Source: Siniperca chuatsi (Eukaryota; Chordata; Actinopteri; Centrarchiformes; Sinipercidae). From it: a stretch of DNA of 64,000 nt. The DNA is taken from the NCBI RefSeq assembly GCF_020085105.1, contig NC_058051.1, positions 5,104,001 to 5,168,000 on the forward strand, given 5' to 3'. Positions within the stretch are counted from its first letter, which is position 1. Each line of letters starts with the position of its first letter. The notes under the pieces are model-generated. The model did no database searches. It saw only the letters and a list, made by a program, of their open reading frames with translations, and was not told the DNA's origin. A program made the translations under genes and the position numbers. Of the stretch, positions 13,801-26,612 are shown in pieces.

Positions 13801-16800
13801 ATAGCATTGTGTGCATATTAGCATGTTAGCATTTAGCTCAGAGCCCGACATTTAAAAACAACTGTCGACTATTCTTTAGTCTTAAAACAACGTGATGCGA
13901 TGATTTCTCTCACTCCACGGTTTGTTTGGCTGTGTTGTAAACAGATGCGAGTTGCTATTCTTCGAGTAGCTGCTGAAGGTGCGTTTGCTTCCCCAGTGGT
14001 TGATTTTGAACGTTTCAAACAAAACTCTGGGACATGTATCACTAAAATGTATTGACCGTTAAAGACCAGTAACCACAGGTGTCGCCAAATTAACTGAAAT
14101 TTTAAGGATTGTAACTTTACAAAGACAAGGATGATAAAACGTTCGTCATACTGAATGAATGTGTGTTTGGCTTCCAGGCACAGCCAAATCTGGACTTAAA
14201 CACATCTGCTCGGGTACTGAGTAGACTTTGCATACCTAATGTAATGATGGAGTCAGTGCCAAACAGGCCGCTGGACTATTACACATGTGCCTTTCGCAAG
14301 TCAAAGATGAACAGGTGAGTTCTAAAAGACGGTAAATAATAGGATCAGTTAACATTCATCACAGTATATAAAAGTGTATTTGGCTGAATGAATGTCTCTC
14401 TTCTACAGGTTCCTTGGCTGTGACGACCATGAAACCTACTTCACTAATACACAGAGACACCGTGTTGTGAGTAACAGAAATTCCTCTAAAGTACATGTAC
14501 TCAGTGAAATGATTCTCTCATGGAGTGAGAGTTTGTGTATTATTTCAGGTATATGAGATTCTTGCCAGGACGGTGTACGGCAAAAGGAAGAGGGCAGAGG
14601 TTGGTGTGGACAGACTGTTAAATGAAGGGGTGTACACAGCAGGTTTCCCCCTGCACGAGGTCAGATATTATTTATCTGCTCTTTAATCTGATGTAAAACT
14701 TCTGCTGTTTTTCCTCTCTAACATATGTTGGGGGGTTTTTTCACAGGGCCCCTTTCAGCTTCCGAGGTATGAGATTCGTCCCGACGAGCTGAACCAGAGG
14801 CAGATTCTTTACCACTACTGGGCCCGCTGGTGCAAATGGTACAAGTACCAACCACTGGACCACATCAGGGACTACTTTGGAGAGAAGATTGCTCTCTACT
14901 TTGCCTGGCTGGGTAAACATAAATTCTTATTCAGACATATTAGGTACTGTGCCTGTTAAACGTATGCCTCCTCTACTTTCTCACGTGGATGTAAAATTTT
15001 TTTTACACTGATCATCAGAAAAAATTCAAATCTAATCTAAAAAAAAATTCAAATTCAGCTCAAATATAAAACAAATAATTGATTGCATATGTATTCATCA
15101 ACTTTACTGTGACACACTTTAACCTTCAATGATGCCGCCAGTTGTTTTTACAAGCTGCATAATAAGTTGAATGGAGATCACCTGTAGGTTCCAGACCTCT
15201 GAATCGGCGTTCACATCTCAGATTTGTACAGCCATTTAAATCAATGAAAGAAGGGAAATGAAATGCCAATTAACTGTGTTTCAGTCAAGTCATTTATGTG
15301 TAATCAAGGTATGACAAGTAATTTGAGGTTAAATAAATCTGTGTCTCGAAGGTCCAATAGATGCTTTGTCATATTCCTGGGACTTCATTTGGACAAAGGA
15401 ACATTTTAAACAAATCCACAACAAGATTGATTGATTTCAACAACCTTGAAATCAACTTGAGGTCAATGTACTAGCTTTTTTGGGTGCTTTCAACTGCATT
15501 TCATGGTCTTCATGAGCAGGTGGAATTTTCTCACTTGTCATGTAGATGGCTTCGTTAAGTACGGAACTTTGGTCACATAATAACAGGTAGTCGTATATGA
15601 TGAAGACCATGAGATGTGGTTGAAAGTTCTGGAAAACCTAGTACGTTTTTTTATGTATTTATCCTGACTTCACTCATAAATACCGGCAGTTTATATGCCC
15701 TTGTAAATCTGTAAAAAATTAATAATCCACAACATTTTCATACATGTAACATACTGTATAACACAGCTGTCCAGGCTATAGCCAGGGGAGCTTTTACTGT
15801 TCTAAACACCTGCTTGGCAGATTTATCAGGGAAAAATCCACCCGGTGCACAGAGAGTTGCACGTTTCACATTTCTTTTTAAAACAAACAGCAGAAGTGGG
15901 TATTGGCATGGGAAGTAAATCCATTATGTCTGAACAAAGAGAAGAGTGTAGCATACACAACATCTAACTTGGTCAACAGAAAATGTAAGGAAAAGCTTGA
16001 GACAATAAAACTATCATCCTCAACATGAGACATACATCTTCTGCGACGCCAACCCAGCTTCTTCATCTAGGACACTCTAGCATTGAACAACAGTGCAGCA
16101 GTGTAATTGCACATCCTCCCTGCATCAACTGAGAGCTGCATCCCAATGGAGCTTTATTTCTCTGCAGGTTTCTACACAGCCTGGCTGCTACCAGCGGCTG
16201 TAGTCGGAACCCTGGTCTTTGTGTCTGGAGTTATGTCCATGAGTACCAACACACCAGCGTGAGTCCACACACTACACACAAAATACACGTTTAATTGCAT
16301 AACACAAAATAAATGAGGAGCAATGTGGAGCGTAGCATTAACAAAATGTATACATCACATGAAGAGTTAGGGACATCAACACACATTTCAAGTGTATCAA
16401 GTTATTTTGGTCAAATCTTACAGGGGAACTCCTCCAGCTTTACAGTCGTTATGTAATGTGATTCTGCTGAACTGATTGCATTCTAATACTACAATGTAAC
16501 TAAAATTTGACTTCATAAGCAATAAAACATACCCTGGCTCAATTCTATATAGTCAGAGGTTTTGCTGCTATATCGTTACCTGGTCTGGTATGACTAGTAG
16601 GTTAAGGTGGGTAATGTTAGCAAACTTCTAAAACTAACTAACTAGCAAACTAACTAAATATATATTGCTATAGTAACTGCTATTACTGTGTCAGTTTGTT
16701 GTCTTTGTAACTCTTCCGTACTTGTGCTTCTGTTATGTTTTATTCATGACACAGATAAACATTTCACACATACCTCACCAGGTGTTCGTCTTTAAAGCAA

Positions 16801-19800
16801 CTGACCCAAGAGAAGCTTGGGAAATGAAGGGAAATTCAAAGTGCCATTTATGTGTCATCCTTTCATTTTTACTTGTGGGATGTAAAAAAACAAAACAAAA
16901 AAAAACGTTTGTGATTTTAGAATAATTTACATGGTGGAACTATTTCTTGACAAACAAGACAACAGCTGGGCGCAGTGACTTCCTGGAGTCTTGTTGCCAC
17001 AGTGAGGTTGCCAGGTTTGGTACCATCATGCCTGTACAGAGACCTATACCAAAACTTGTGCCTGCAGACTGTGTCTGGCATCCGGCACCATAGCCGTAGT
17101 CAAGCTCTGTACTTAATGCAGAGACATGAGATTAATATCGATGCTACTCATCTTACTCTCAGAGAGAAAACAAATACCCATATTTCCCAAAATGGTGGAC
17201 TGTTCCTGATACCAGAATTGCCCAGAAATAAAAACTCTTCCTCCAAAATTATGTTAAGCAAGCACAGTTTGAGATACAAATATACCAAAGCATCAAAGCA
17301 CAGTCTGTTCTGCATAAAAACAAACCCCATAATTATACAATCCACATGGGGTATGTCTGTGCCCAATTTATTATACATTATGTATCATCACAGTGGGCTC
17401 TACTGTGCCTACACAGCACTGTGGAATCTGTGTACCTTAAAGTGTTTGCACCCTAATGTTGCCTTACCAATTGTTTTGTGTTTAACATTCTGCTTCTACG
17501 GTATCCTTTTGGTTTCAGTGACAGAAAATTCATCCCGCTATAAAGTAACAAGAGAGGTTAGAGAGAGTGGAAGACGAGTCAATATCTCAGGAAAGGAAAC
17601 AACCAAATGTCTCGGATTCATGAGGTTCATTAGTTCACATTGTAGATTAAAGCCATTGATTAGTGGAAAATGGATGGAGAGTCTGTGGCAACAATAAACT
17701 GCAGCCGTCTCATGTGATAATGGACAGTTAGTACAGAATAATCTCCCCATTACATAAATAAGAAAGATAGACGTTTCTCAGTGAGTCTAGGCTTTATTTG
17801 TGCAGCTGATCCCTTGTGTAGTCATGGTTCCAGTAACTCACTGAATAACTCTAATAAGCAAAAGGGCAGTAGCTCTATTCCCAGGCAGCAAGCTTGGAGA
17901 CTTGACTTCAACACCTTTCATCTTTTCTATTTTCTCACTCAATCAATATAACCTGGGATTGTGTGCATGCAAAATCAATTACAGTTTGTTCACCCAATCC
18001 CTTAGCTCTGACATTAATAACTATGAGCATATGTGATTAAAAGGCCAGATATGTCTGTTTCTGTCAAATCTGCTTGACCACCTGATACATCAAAATCTGA
18101 AAAGCAGTCCTGGTTTGAAAGCTTTAAGACATGTTTTCTCAGTTGTAAGTATGTGTGTCTATGTGTCTGTCAACAGCAAGGAAATCTGTAACAGCGGAGC
18201 TAGTTATCTGATGTGTCCTCTCTGTAATACATGCAAGGCCTGGAACATGTCTGATATCTGCACCATGGCCAAGGTAATGAACTTTCAAAACATTTCACTG
18301 GTAAACAATCCAGTGTATTATCATAATGCAAATACACTTAAAGTTGATATTTGTTTCAAAAAGTATGTACTGTACCTTTCTGCATTGCAGTTGGGTTACT
18401 TATTTGACCACCCAGGTACTGTCCTCTTCAGTGTGTTCATGTCTTTCTGGGCCGTAACCTTCCTGGAGTACTGGAAGCGAAAGATGGCCACCCTGGCCCA
18501 TCACTGGGACTGCATGGACTTCCATGAAGAAGAGGTCTCGCAATCCTTCCTTTTTTGCTTGCTTTCAATATGAGTATGACCATACTGGTCTCATACACTT
18601 TATGGTTTTTAGGCATGTCATGATTAAGGGGCTAGGAATCCCAACAGAGTACAACTGTAGACCTCACGTCTGGAGACCCCAGGTCTGCAAACCCATGGGA
18701 AGAGAGCGGGGTCCCCCAGGCGTGAGGTGCATCACTTTCTTTTGCGTCCCCAGAGGTCAGGTGTGTCACTTCCTTTAACAACCTTTTTTTTTAACAAGAT
18801 TTAACAATGTTCACAGAGTTCTTCCGCACATGACTTTATGTAGCGTTAACACTGCGTTATTGCTGCTTAACAGCCAAGGACAATTCCCAGCAGCTAGCTA
18901 AATATCGTTTCTTGCAGTGTTTTCTGTTAAAGACATACTAAATAAGCTAAATAAACACAAGTGTAACATGGTTGACATTAGGTAAAGAGCAAGTGATGTT
19001 AGCCTGTTGGACAAGGTACTATGAGTGTAGGCCAGGATATATATAATATAACTTAAAACATAAAATCAGTGTTTAGTGTGCCTAAACACATAATGCCTTC
19101 AAAACGAATACATAAAAAGTAGGTAACAGTATTGCAATTTTGGTGACAAACACCACATCACTATATGCAACAAGATATTCCTCAACAGAACATTAGCCGG
19201 CTAATGTTTAACAGCATTTAGTTGGTTCCTAGTTTTTAGTTACCATTTACCATTTTTTACACAGAAGTTACAATACTATTACCTTGTCATCCTGAGCAAA
19301 CAGGAGTAAACAACACAGCAAAACCTTTTTGCTGTTATATAAATGAGACTCTTTTTCAGCAAACCAGCAAAGAGTGTATCCATTGATGCTGATGTCATCA
19401 ATGTGTTCCCTCAGGAGCGTCCTCGTCCAGAGTTTGCTGCCATGGCCCCAACTATGGAGCAAAACCCAGTGACTGGGGTCAAAGAGCCCTATTTTCCAGA
19501 GAAGACCAGGTTGACACGCATGTTCACTGGCTCCATGGTCATCATTATGATGGTGAGGCACTGTTTAAAAGGGTTGTACTGTTTTCGAATTTGAGGAGTA
19601 TGAATTTAGCATTACTGTAAATGAACAGAACATCCTTTCCTTGTGTTCATTTTATGACCTGTATACCATTTCATTGCAGGGATAGATCAATATGTTGGTT
19701 TGCTGGTATCAGCCATTATTTGAGTCTGACATTAGCCAGTCAATGTCACCGACTTCTAATCTGATGAATACAAGACGGTTTGTTTGATTATTGCGATTAT

Positions 19801-22800
19801 TTAAAGGTACTACGTGGAATTTTCAGAAAATCCTTATTATTTATGATACCAGTGGCCGTTAAGTGAACTGCAGTCAGCATCCTGTTGCTCGCGCTCGTGT
19901 AGCGAGCATCCTGGGCATTGGCCAGTGAACAGTGAACACAGCTGGACCGGGACCGAACCGAGCCACCGAGACTGATGGAGGCCAGTTTGACGACAGGGAA
20001 TACAGTACCAAGGTGATTTACAGTGGCTCCAACCAGGACTCTGACTCCAGGACGACAAAGACACAGCAAGTTCAGGTGGGCACAGGAGAGGCGTGAAGTG
20101 GAAGAAGAGCTAGAGGGGGGTCAGGCATCAGTCAGCACCCACCTCCGGAGGCCTGGGGAGCCAAACCTGACAAGAAAACCACCTCAGTACTGTATTCCCC
20201 TGTATTTCCTGTTGTCAAGCTGGCCCCGTCCGGCTTTGAGGCTGTGTTCGGTCCCAGTCCGGCCGTGTTCACTGGGAGGCTGCTGAGCCTGGTTCCGTTG
20301 CCAGCACCAATTTACTGATAAACAGTCAATTCATTAAATTCAGTACCCCATATTGCTATTTTCCAAGATTCTGTTGCTGTCATGGGTAGGGTTGTTTGCT
20401 GACGTCAGCGGACCCCATTTCTAAGCTAACATTAGCTAGTGTTGCATACTGTTGGCACTGTAGGGGAGCTGAAGAGAGACAAGGCACTCAGGAGTGTGCA
20501 TAAACATCACATCCTTTGGATTTTTGCAGAGAAACTGTCCCGAGTCCTTTACATAGAAATCCACAAGCTGTTATAGGCAACCGAGAAAGTTGGACAAGGT
20601 CTAATTTTTTAAGTTACATTACAATCTGTTCACACATTGGCAATAAAAAGCGATTAATACATGTAAAAAAAAAAAAAAAAACTCCACATAATACCTTTAA
20701 TCCACTTGATATCTATAGAAAGAATCACATGATTTGATTCTAATGCAACATCCTAATCAGATCCCATACAGGTACTGTGTGTACAAACTTATTCTCCTGT
20801 TCTTTCTTACAGTCATTCTCATTATACAGTACTTGGTTTCAGTGAAGAATCTCAGTGTCTTTTGAGCTTTTACTTTTGTGATCCTGAAAAGAAAGAGAGG
20901 TGGGGTTTACGCCTTTGTGCTATTCCACTGAATCCTGCAGTGGTAACTGAAAGCCTTTTCTAATGAATCCAGGTCATTTACCCACAGGGCGAGATATGAT
21001 CTGATAATCTCAGTCGTACACTGTATGCTCAGTCTCAGGATTAACTTGTTCTTGGACAGGAATCTAATGAGCAATTTTCCCCCACCCTTCTCCTGACAAT
21101 ACTGATGGAGTTGGAAAATTTAAAATGCTGCCATGGCACCAACGCACACAGTCTGTTAAGGCAGACTGCATAAAATAGTATCTATGATCACTTACCGATA
21201 TCTGGAAAACAAACGAAGAAGAGTGACTGAGACTGAAGCCTATCCAGTCAAGTAGCTTTCTTTTTACTGCTGAAAAAGAGTCAGCCACCTATAGGGAGTG
21301 GTGTAGATTCCATTTGGCTGTGCTGGTGTGCCAGATAATATGTAACCGCGATGGTGTGGAAACCTATATAAATGAAGTGCACCTCCTAAACCTCATGAAG
21401 AAATACTTCACTGAGATGTTGTAGTTCTACAGTTCGTCATATTTCTTTTCTGTTTTCCTACACAAAATTCACCAACTGTAATGTTTTTGACCCAATATCC
21501 CTGTGTCTTCCCTCTCAGCTGTGTGTGGTGATGATCTTCCTGGTGACGGTGGTCATGTGCCGTGGTATCATCAGCGTGATGATGTTCCATACTGGGAGCC
21601 CCGTCCTGCGTACAGAGGTGCTGTATATCAGAGCTACATAGGGCATCTACAGTGGATGTGTGCATGAAATTGTTCTATTTTGAATATTTTGTTCTTATAA
21701 TGATCACTACATGCATACACTACAGGTGTACATCAGCTCCGTCGACAGCTCCGTGCCCTCTGAGTGTGTGTGTGTGTATGTGCATTCTTTACAGTCATAC
21801 ATGTGTTTGATCTTCTCAGGCAGGGACCATAGCCAACATCTCCAGCAGTATTGTGAATCTGGGCCTCATCCTGTTGATGGGCCGGGTCTACACTGCATTA
21901 GCTGAGAAGCTCACTAAATGGGGTAAGAATCAATACTGCTCTCTAACACCTCAAAGCTCAATACTGTATATTGATATGAGCCCCTCACTGGATCTCCACT
22001 AACTAAAAGCTGAGACTACTCAAAGAGCAGATAACGTCTTGAATTTGATGCCAGCATCTGGGGTAAAAATAGCCTCTCAATGAGGGCAACAAAAAGACAT
22101 TGCAGAGTGGGAGTGCATGTATCACTGCAACACACAGCACTGAGCAGATGTGACACACCAGAGTATCTCTCTTGTGTTTTTGACATCTTTCAATCAGTGT
22201 TTTACAGTTGTGTCTTGTACAGTAGCTGCAATATCTGGCAGCATTTTGGTGGTCCAGTGCACAATATATACACAAATAATAACATAATAATAAAAAAAAA
22301 ACATGCTAGGTAGTTAATGAAGAAACCAGTGATAACATTTCCAGATTTAGGTTCCAGAAACAGGAAGCCTCAGTCTAAACTCATAAAGAAATTTATAAAC
22401 AGCACTAGCTCAGTTAACCTCTACAAACTGTTGAATTTAGGCTTTATTAGCTAGTTTAGACTATCCAGTAAGTCAACATGCATAACATTATCTCCTACTG
22501 TATGTCACTTTAAAAGATGGTGATCACTTGTCTTACCAGGTACTATTACTTTAGCTAGATTTTAGCTAGTTAGCTTACGGCTAAACACAAGAGTCAACAA
22601 GACAATCAAGGTTGTCGTGCTAGCATGCTCAGAGTTTACCATTGTCACCATCTTAGTTTAGCATGTTAGCGTGCTAATACTTGCTGACATGCAAATTAGC
22701 ACAAAAAACAAGGCAAAACCTAATGGGAATGTCATTATTTTTGCAGGTGTTTGGTCATAAACCAAAGTATATTACAAATTGAAATTTTGACTTGATAATG

Positions 22801-25800
22801 CCGCTAGATGAAAAGTCAGAGGATCACCAAAGTTAGTACAATTCATCCTGTGAGTAACACAATATTTGTATCAATTTTTATGACAAATTTTATCTATCCA
22901 GTTGTTGTTGAGACATTTCACTCTGAACCAAAGTGGTTGACCAACAGCCCGACCGACCAATATTGCCATCCCTAGAGCCACTCAACTAGCGTGGCTAAAA
23001 ACAGGTATGTAAGCACTGAAATGATCAGTTCTGAGCAAAAAAATGTACAGAAATTAACCATTAATATTAAGAGCTGTTGAGACAGCCAAGTTGTACTATA
23101 AACACATTTCTCAGGTGTTGTCGCCCAAGAGCTGAGGACCTTTATTATTAATATAGCAATATTCACCAAGTGAAATTATTACAGAGGGTTTAATGGTTTA
23201 ATGTCTTAAACACTCTGTCCATGTTTTCTCTGTTGCAGAGATGCACAGAACACAAACCCAGTATGACAATGCCTTCATCTTCAAGGTGTTCATCTTCCAG
23301 TTTGTCAATTTCTACTCGTCCCCCTTCTATGTGGCTTTCTTTAAAGGAAGGTGAGACATGAGTCAGTCTCAACAGGCACATAGAAACGGTTGAGAAATGA
23401 AGAACATTTTGTGCCACATAAGATTTTAACTGTGTTACTTCTTTGTGTGGGTAGGTTTGTGGGTTACCCCACCAACTATGGGACCTTGTTTGGGATGAGA
23501 AATGAAGATGTGAGTCTGTAATTTACCAGTCAATGTCAAAGGGAGAAAATATCTCTGCTATGTTTTTATCCAAGCATGTAAAAAACGTGATGCTCCACTG
23601 TCATATCTGTGTGTTTCTGTGTGCATTGCAGTGTGGTCCTGGGGGTTGCCTCATTGAACTGGCTGAACAACTCTTTATCATCATGGTGGGAAAGCAACTC
23701 ATCAACAATATTCAGGAGTTCGTTATCCCGTAGGTTTCCTGTCCACAAGACTGATATACCAGTATGGGTTTTCTGAGAGATCAGACATCTATTATTTTAC
23801 TGAAAATATTACGTTGTCTGAGTAAGTTTTCCTGCTTTTACTTAACAGCTTCAAGGGTATTAGATTTTTTTCAAACCTGAAAAAGTTTTCAAAAGCTCAC
23901 TCAGTTATCCATGTAATATAATATCTATGAATTATAGTTTGTATTCAGGGTGCCAAAACAGTAGAGACAAAAAATAATGAAAACTATGTAAACAAAAATG
24001 AAAGGAAGTGTGAAATAAATGACAAATGTAAAAAATATACATATCAAACTAGAATCAGAATAACATCAGAATCTCTACCAGCTCCAGGGCTGTTTTCTTA
24101 TAGATGAGCATGACCTCTGACCTCTCTGTATAAAATTCTGTATGAACACTATTTTCATGACTACTATCATGTTTATTTCATATTCATAAGCATGATCTCT
24201 GTCTCTCTGCTCTGACAGTAAAGTGAAGGCCTGGCGCCAGAAGAGAACTTTGGCCAAGGTGCTGGGGGATAAGGCATCACATGAGCCTCTGCGATGGGAG
24301 GAAGACTACCAGCTGGTGGAGTGTGAAGGCCTGTTCGAAGAGTACCTGGAGATGGGCAAGTATCCTCTACTGTATTTAAACGGCATAATGTCACTGCGAC
24401 TGACGGAATCAGTAATTTAAGGAACAATTAACATACAGTATGAAAGAAAAGAATGAAAAAGAATAATGTAGGAAGTTTAAATAGTTTGCTGTTTCATTGC
24501 ACAAATTAATAAAATGACTCATTGTGCTGCAGTGCTCCAGTTTGGGTTCATCACCATCTTCGTGGCAGCGTTCCCCCTCGCTCCGCTCTTCGCCCTCCTC
24601 AACAACTGGGTGGAAATTCGTCTGGACGCCCACAAGTTTGTGTGCGAGTACCGCCGACCGGTGGCTGAGCGCGCCCAGAACATCGGAGTCTGGTTCAACA
24701 TACTGGAAGCCCTGTCACACCTGTCCGTCATCGCCAATGTGAGTCCATTGAATATGAAGTCCACACCAGTCTGGATACTAATCTCTTTTCTACAACATTA
24801 TCTTTTGTCATTCTTCTCTTTGCTATCTGCAGGCTTTCCTAATAGCCTTCACATCCGATTTCTTACCTCGCCTGCTGTACCAGTACAAGTTCGATAATGA
24901 TCTCAATGGATACGTCAACTTCACCTTGGCTTACGCCCCACTTAACTACACTGAACATCCTATGTGCAGGTACACTGTATGCTCATTGTCTGAATATATG
25001 TAATGTAAGAGTGGGGAAACACTTTGGTTCAAAATTCCGTATTTTGCCTCTCAAATATATTTCATTTCATGCCATTTTGGGAAAATCCTTAAAAACTTTC
25101 AGAATGTCAAGGTTTCAGTTTTAATCTTCAGAAATCTTCTGACTTCAGATCACAGACTTGACCAACAGAGGGTAGTATTACTGATGTTTAACACATTGTT
25201 CAGTTTGTTCTCATGTGCTACTGTGATGTGCACATCATGCACATCAACCATTACACTGTATGTTCTGCAGTAACTCTGTATTTTATTTCATTTATTTATT
25301 TTAGATATAAGGCATACAGAGACAACAATGGAAACTACACTCTGTTCTACTGGGAACTTCTTGCTGTCAGACTTGGTTTTATCATTGCTTTTGAGGTATG
25401 AAGAGAGCTGCTTTGTCTCTCTGCTAATTTGATTCCCTCTGACTGTTTCAGTGATCATATTGTATGTTATTTTGTAGCTGACGTGTAATTTGATCATGTC
25501 TCCTTTCTTTTTCCTCTTTCTTTGACACTTTCTCACTTCTTCTGTCTTTCCCTTCTTCTCCACCATCCCATTACTTTTGTCAGCATCTACCGTCTCTCTT
25601 TCAAAGTTTATGTTTATTCAGATGCGTCCATTTGGGCCCTGTCTCCCTCCCTTCATCTAGCACTGTTGCAGACCTCTGAGTGGCCGTGCACAACTCCTAT
25701 TTGCTCAGCAATTCCTCCTTCTGCTCCTCATTTTTGTTGTTTACATTTACATGTCTGGCATTCAGAGTGCAACAGTAGAGTAAACTTTAGTTCATGAATC

Positions 25801-26612
25801 TCTAAAACTTCCACACAACCAGAGTCAAAGTATAAGACCGGCGTATATTGTATTTTTCCAAACAAATGAATCAATAAAAAGACAGCAAACAGTACTTTTT
25901 AACCCCCTTATTCTGTCTGTGGCACTCAGCCCCAAGCCCAGACCTTTCTACCAAACATATAAAGCTTTGAAAACAGATATAGTTTAATTGTATTTTAAAA
26001 AGGCTCAGTAATTTCCTAAAACAGCTGGGCACAGGAGGATATAAACTATTTTCAGCCATGGATTAATACATTTGCTGCCCTGGTGAGTATTATTGCAGCA
26101 GGACGGTGACTGTAAGATTGACTCAAAATAAAATACAATGGCAGTGCTCATAATACTGAAGGAGCATGTCACCCAGTGCAACAGTGTGGCTCACTGATGT
26201 GTTTTTAATAGTTTTTGGACAACAATGGAGGTCTATGGCACAAAGGATTAAGATATATCAGACTTTGGCTTCAGACAATACTTCAGTTAATTCTTGGTTT
26301 TGGTCTTTTCACGCGACTAGTTGTGTACTCAAAGTTCAAACTTCACATTTTGTGACAGGAGAGGAAGTTTTTTTCAATCTGTTGAGAAGCTTAAATGTCT
26401 TGCTGGCTTCTCTCCTCCAGCATGTGGTGTTCTTCGTGCTGCGAGCCATCGACTGGATCGTACCTGATGTCCCCGAATCCCTGGAGCTGAAGATCAAGAG
26501 GGAGCGCTACCTGGCCAAGCAGGCTCTGGCCGAGAATCAGGAGGCTCTGTTGGTGAGTCGAGGCCAAGGGGCGGCCCTTGCCACCCCAGACACCTCCAGC
26601 CCAGGTCAGTAG
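10836..26612 (+). CDS. ano7: ano7 (anoctamin-7, TMEM16G), 22 coding exons, 910 aa
   Basis: TMEM16 family membrane protein. Relatives are calcium-activated chloride channels or phospholipid scramblases; the ANO7 activity itself is less settled. Exons: 10836-10967, 11494-11620, 11732-11925, 12031-12138, 14178-14314, 14409-14466, 14549-14659, 14747-14912, 16168-16258, 18177-18273, 18391-18534, 19415-19552, 21519-21617, 21820-21922, 23239-23350, 23455-23509, 23632-23729, 24219-24355, 24533-24738, 24833-24969, 25305-25395, 26421-26612. Phases agree throughout and the sum is 2733 nt. Exons 1-8 encode the cytosolic dimerisation region ([10 protein letters not shown]). Membrane segments begin near residue 340 ([19 protein letters not shown]) and run to about 860. 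The TM6-TM8 core that carries the calcium sites in relatives is intact ([45 protein letters not shown]). Lumenal N-glycosylation sequons occur in exons 20 and 21. ANO7 fits better than other paralogs because of the MLRK start, [19 protein letters not shown] and the C-terminal [10 protein letters not shown]. An in-frame ATG at 10800 would add 12 residues. Confidence 0.93.
12195..12290. mobile_element. Left part of a MITE-like element split by a LINE
   Basis: In intron 4 of ano7. The phrase TTGGTCTGTCAGTTGGTCGG...AAATATCTCAACAACTATTGG is the start of a dispersed fish element whose rest resumes at about 13309. An inverted copy of the same family lies at about 22600-22985. Confidence 0.6.
12291..13318 (-). 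mobile_element. 5'-truncated non-LTR retrotransposon (L2/Rex1-like)
   Basis: On the minus strand, 13318-12698 encodes the C-terminal part of a reverse-transcriptase ORF of about 206 codons. It has [20 protein letters not shown], the [10 protein letters not shown] thumb-like region, and [20 protein letters not shown] near the end. The 3'UTR runs to about 12291 and ends in a short TTGAAT-type repeat, as in fish L2-like elements. The catalytic palm (FADD box) is missing through 5' truncation. The stretch between RRAQRIL and LLPSG is shorter than in typical copies, suggesting a small in-frame deletion. It is not a host gene. Confidence 0.82.
13309..13860. mobile_element. Right part of the split MITE-like element
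   Basis: Contains the family phrases GAAATGTCTTGACAACAATTGG, CATCATCAGGTCAAAATTTC and the TTAGCATGTTAGCATTTAGC ending. Together with 12195-12290 it forms one older element into which the LINE inserted. Exact edges are uncertain because of divergence. Confidence 0.65.
15468..15644. repeat. Inverted-repeat element in ano7 intron 8
   Basis: The left arm starts GTACTAGCTTTTTTGGG and includes TTTCAACTGCATTTCATGG. The right arm, in reverse complement, starts GTACTAGGTTTTCC and includes CTTTCAACCACATCTCATGG. Arms of about 45 bp match imperfectly. There is no ORF. The remainder of intron 8 (14913-16167) shows nothing else. Confidence 0.55.
16930..17130 (+). repeat. Fragment of a dispersed fish repeat (TTCCTGGAGTCTTG family)
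   Basis: Shares GCGCAGTGACTTCCTGGAGTC...CACAGTGAGGTTGCCAG with 52800-52865 and, inverted, with 28290-28440. It lies in ano7 intron 9 (16259-18176). The 240-codon ORF over this stretch is a by-product of the repeat. Confidence 0.6.
18661..18728. repeat. GC-rich imperfect hairpin in ano7 intron 11
   Basis: 18661-18680 (ACCTCACGTCTGGAGACCCC) pairs with 18708-18728 in reverse complement with about two mismatches, around a 27-base loop. The surrounding intron (18535-19414) is otherwise AT-rich with no exon. Confidence 0.45.
19805..20696. mobile_element. 892-bp non-autonomous element flanked by TTAA
   Basis: Left end AGGTACTACGTGGAATTTT. Right end in reverse complement AGGTATTATGTGGAGTTTT. TTAA flanks both sides (19801-19804 and 20697-20700), the target preference of piggyBac-type transposons. 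The interior (19870-20310) is markedly richer in G and C than the intron around it. No transposase is present. The terminal bases AGG are not the usual piggyBac CCC, so the superfamily is open. Confidence 0.6.
22600..22985. mobile_element. MITE-like element, inverted copy of the 12.2/13.3 kb family
   Basis: In ano7 intron 14. Reverse complement of the family seen at 13309-13860: GTTTAGCATGTTAGCGTGC, TTGAAATTTTGACTTGATAA, GTTGTTGAGACATTTCACTC, ending near CCAACAGCCCGACCGACCAA. The rest of intron 14 (21923-23238) shows no exon. Confidence 0.65.
24356..24532 (+). other. ano7: GC-AG intron 18 of ano7
   Basis: Exon 18 ends GAGATGG and the next bases are GCAAGT, not GT. The acceptor at 24531-24532 is CTGCAG. 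Only this junction gives the family-conserved reading EYLEMVLQFGF with the right phase. G|GCAAGT is the usual consensus of rare GC-AG introns, which depend on strong U1 pairing elsewhere in the donor. Confidence 0.88.
25860..26345. repeat. Palindromic repeat family R, copy 1
   Basis: In ano7 intron 21. Shares AAAACAGCTGGGCACAG, GGAGCATGTCACCCAGTGCA, CAACAGTGTGGCTCACTGAT and TTTTGGACAACAATGG with copies near 37560-38170, 41390-41830 and 55480-56040. The family is about 500-600 bp, and its ends carry the inverted phrase TTGGTTTTGGTCTTTTC. Confidence 0.65.

Noticed and set aside
16975..17697. 240-codon plus-strand ORF, the second longest in the window
   Set aside because: It starts in a dispersed repeat also seen at 28.3 and 52.8 kb, lies wholly in an ano7 intron, and shows no domain.
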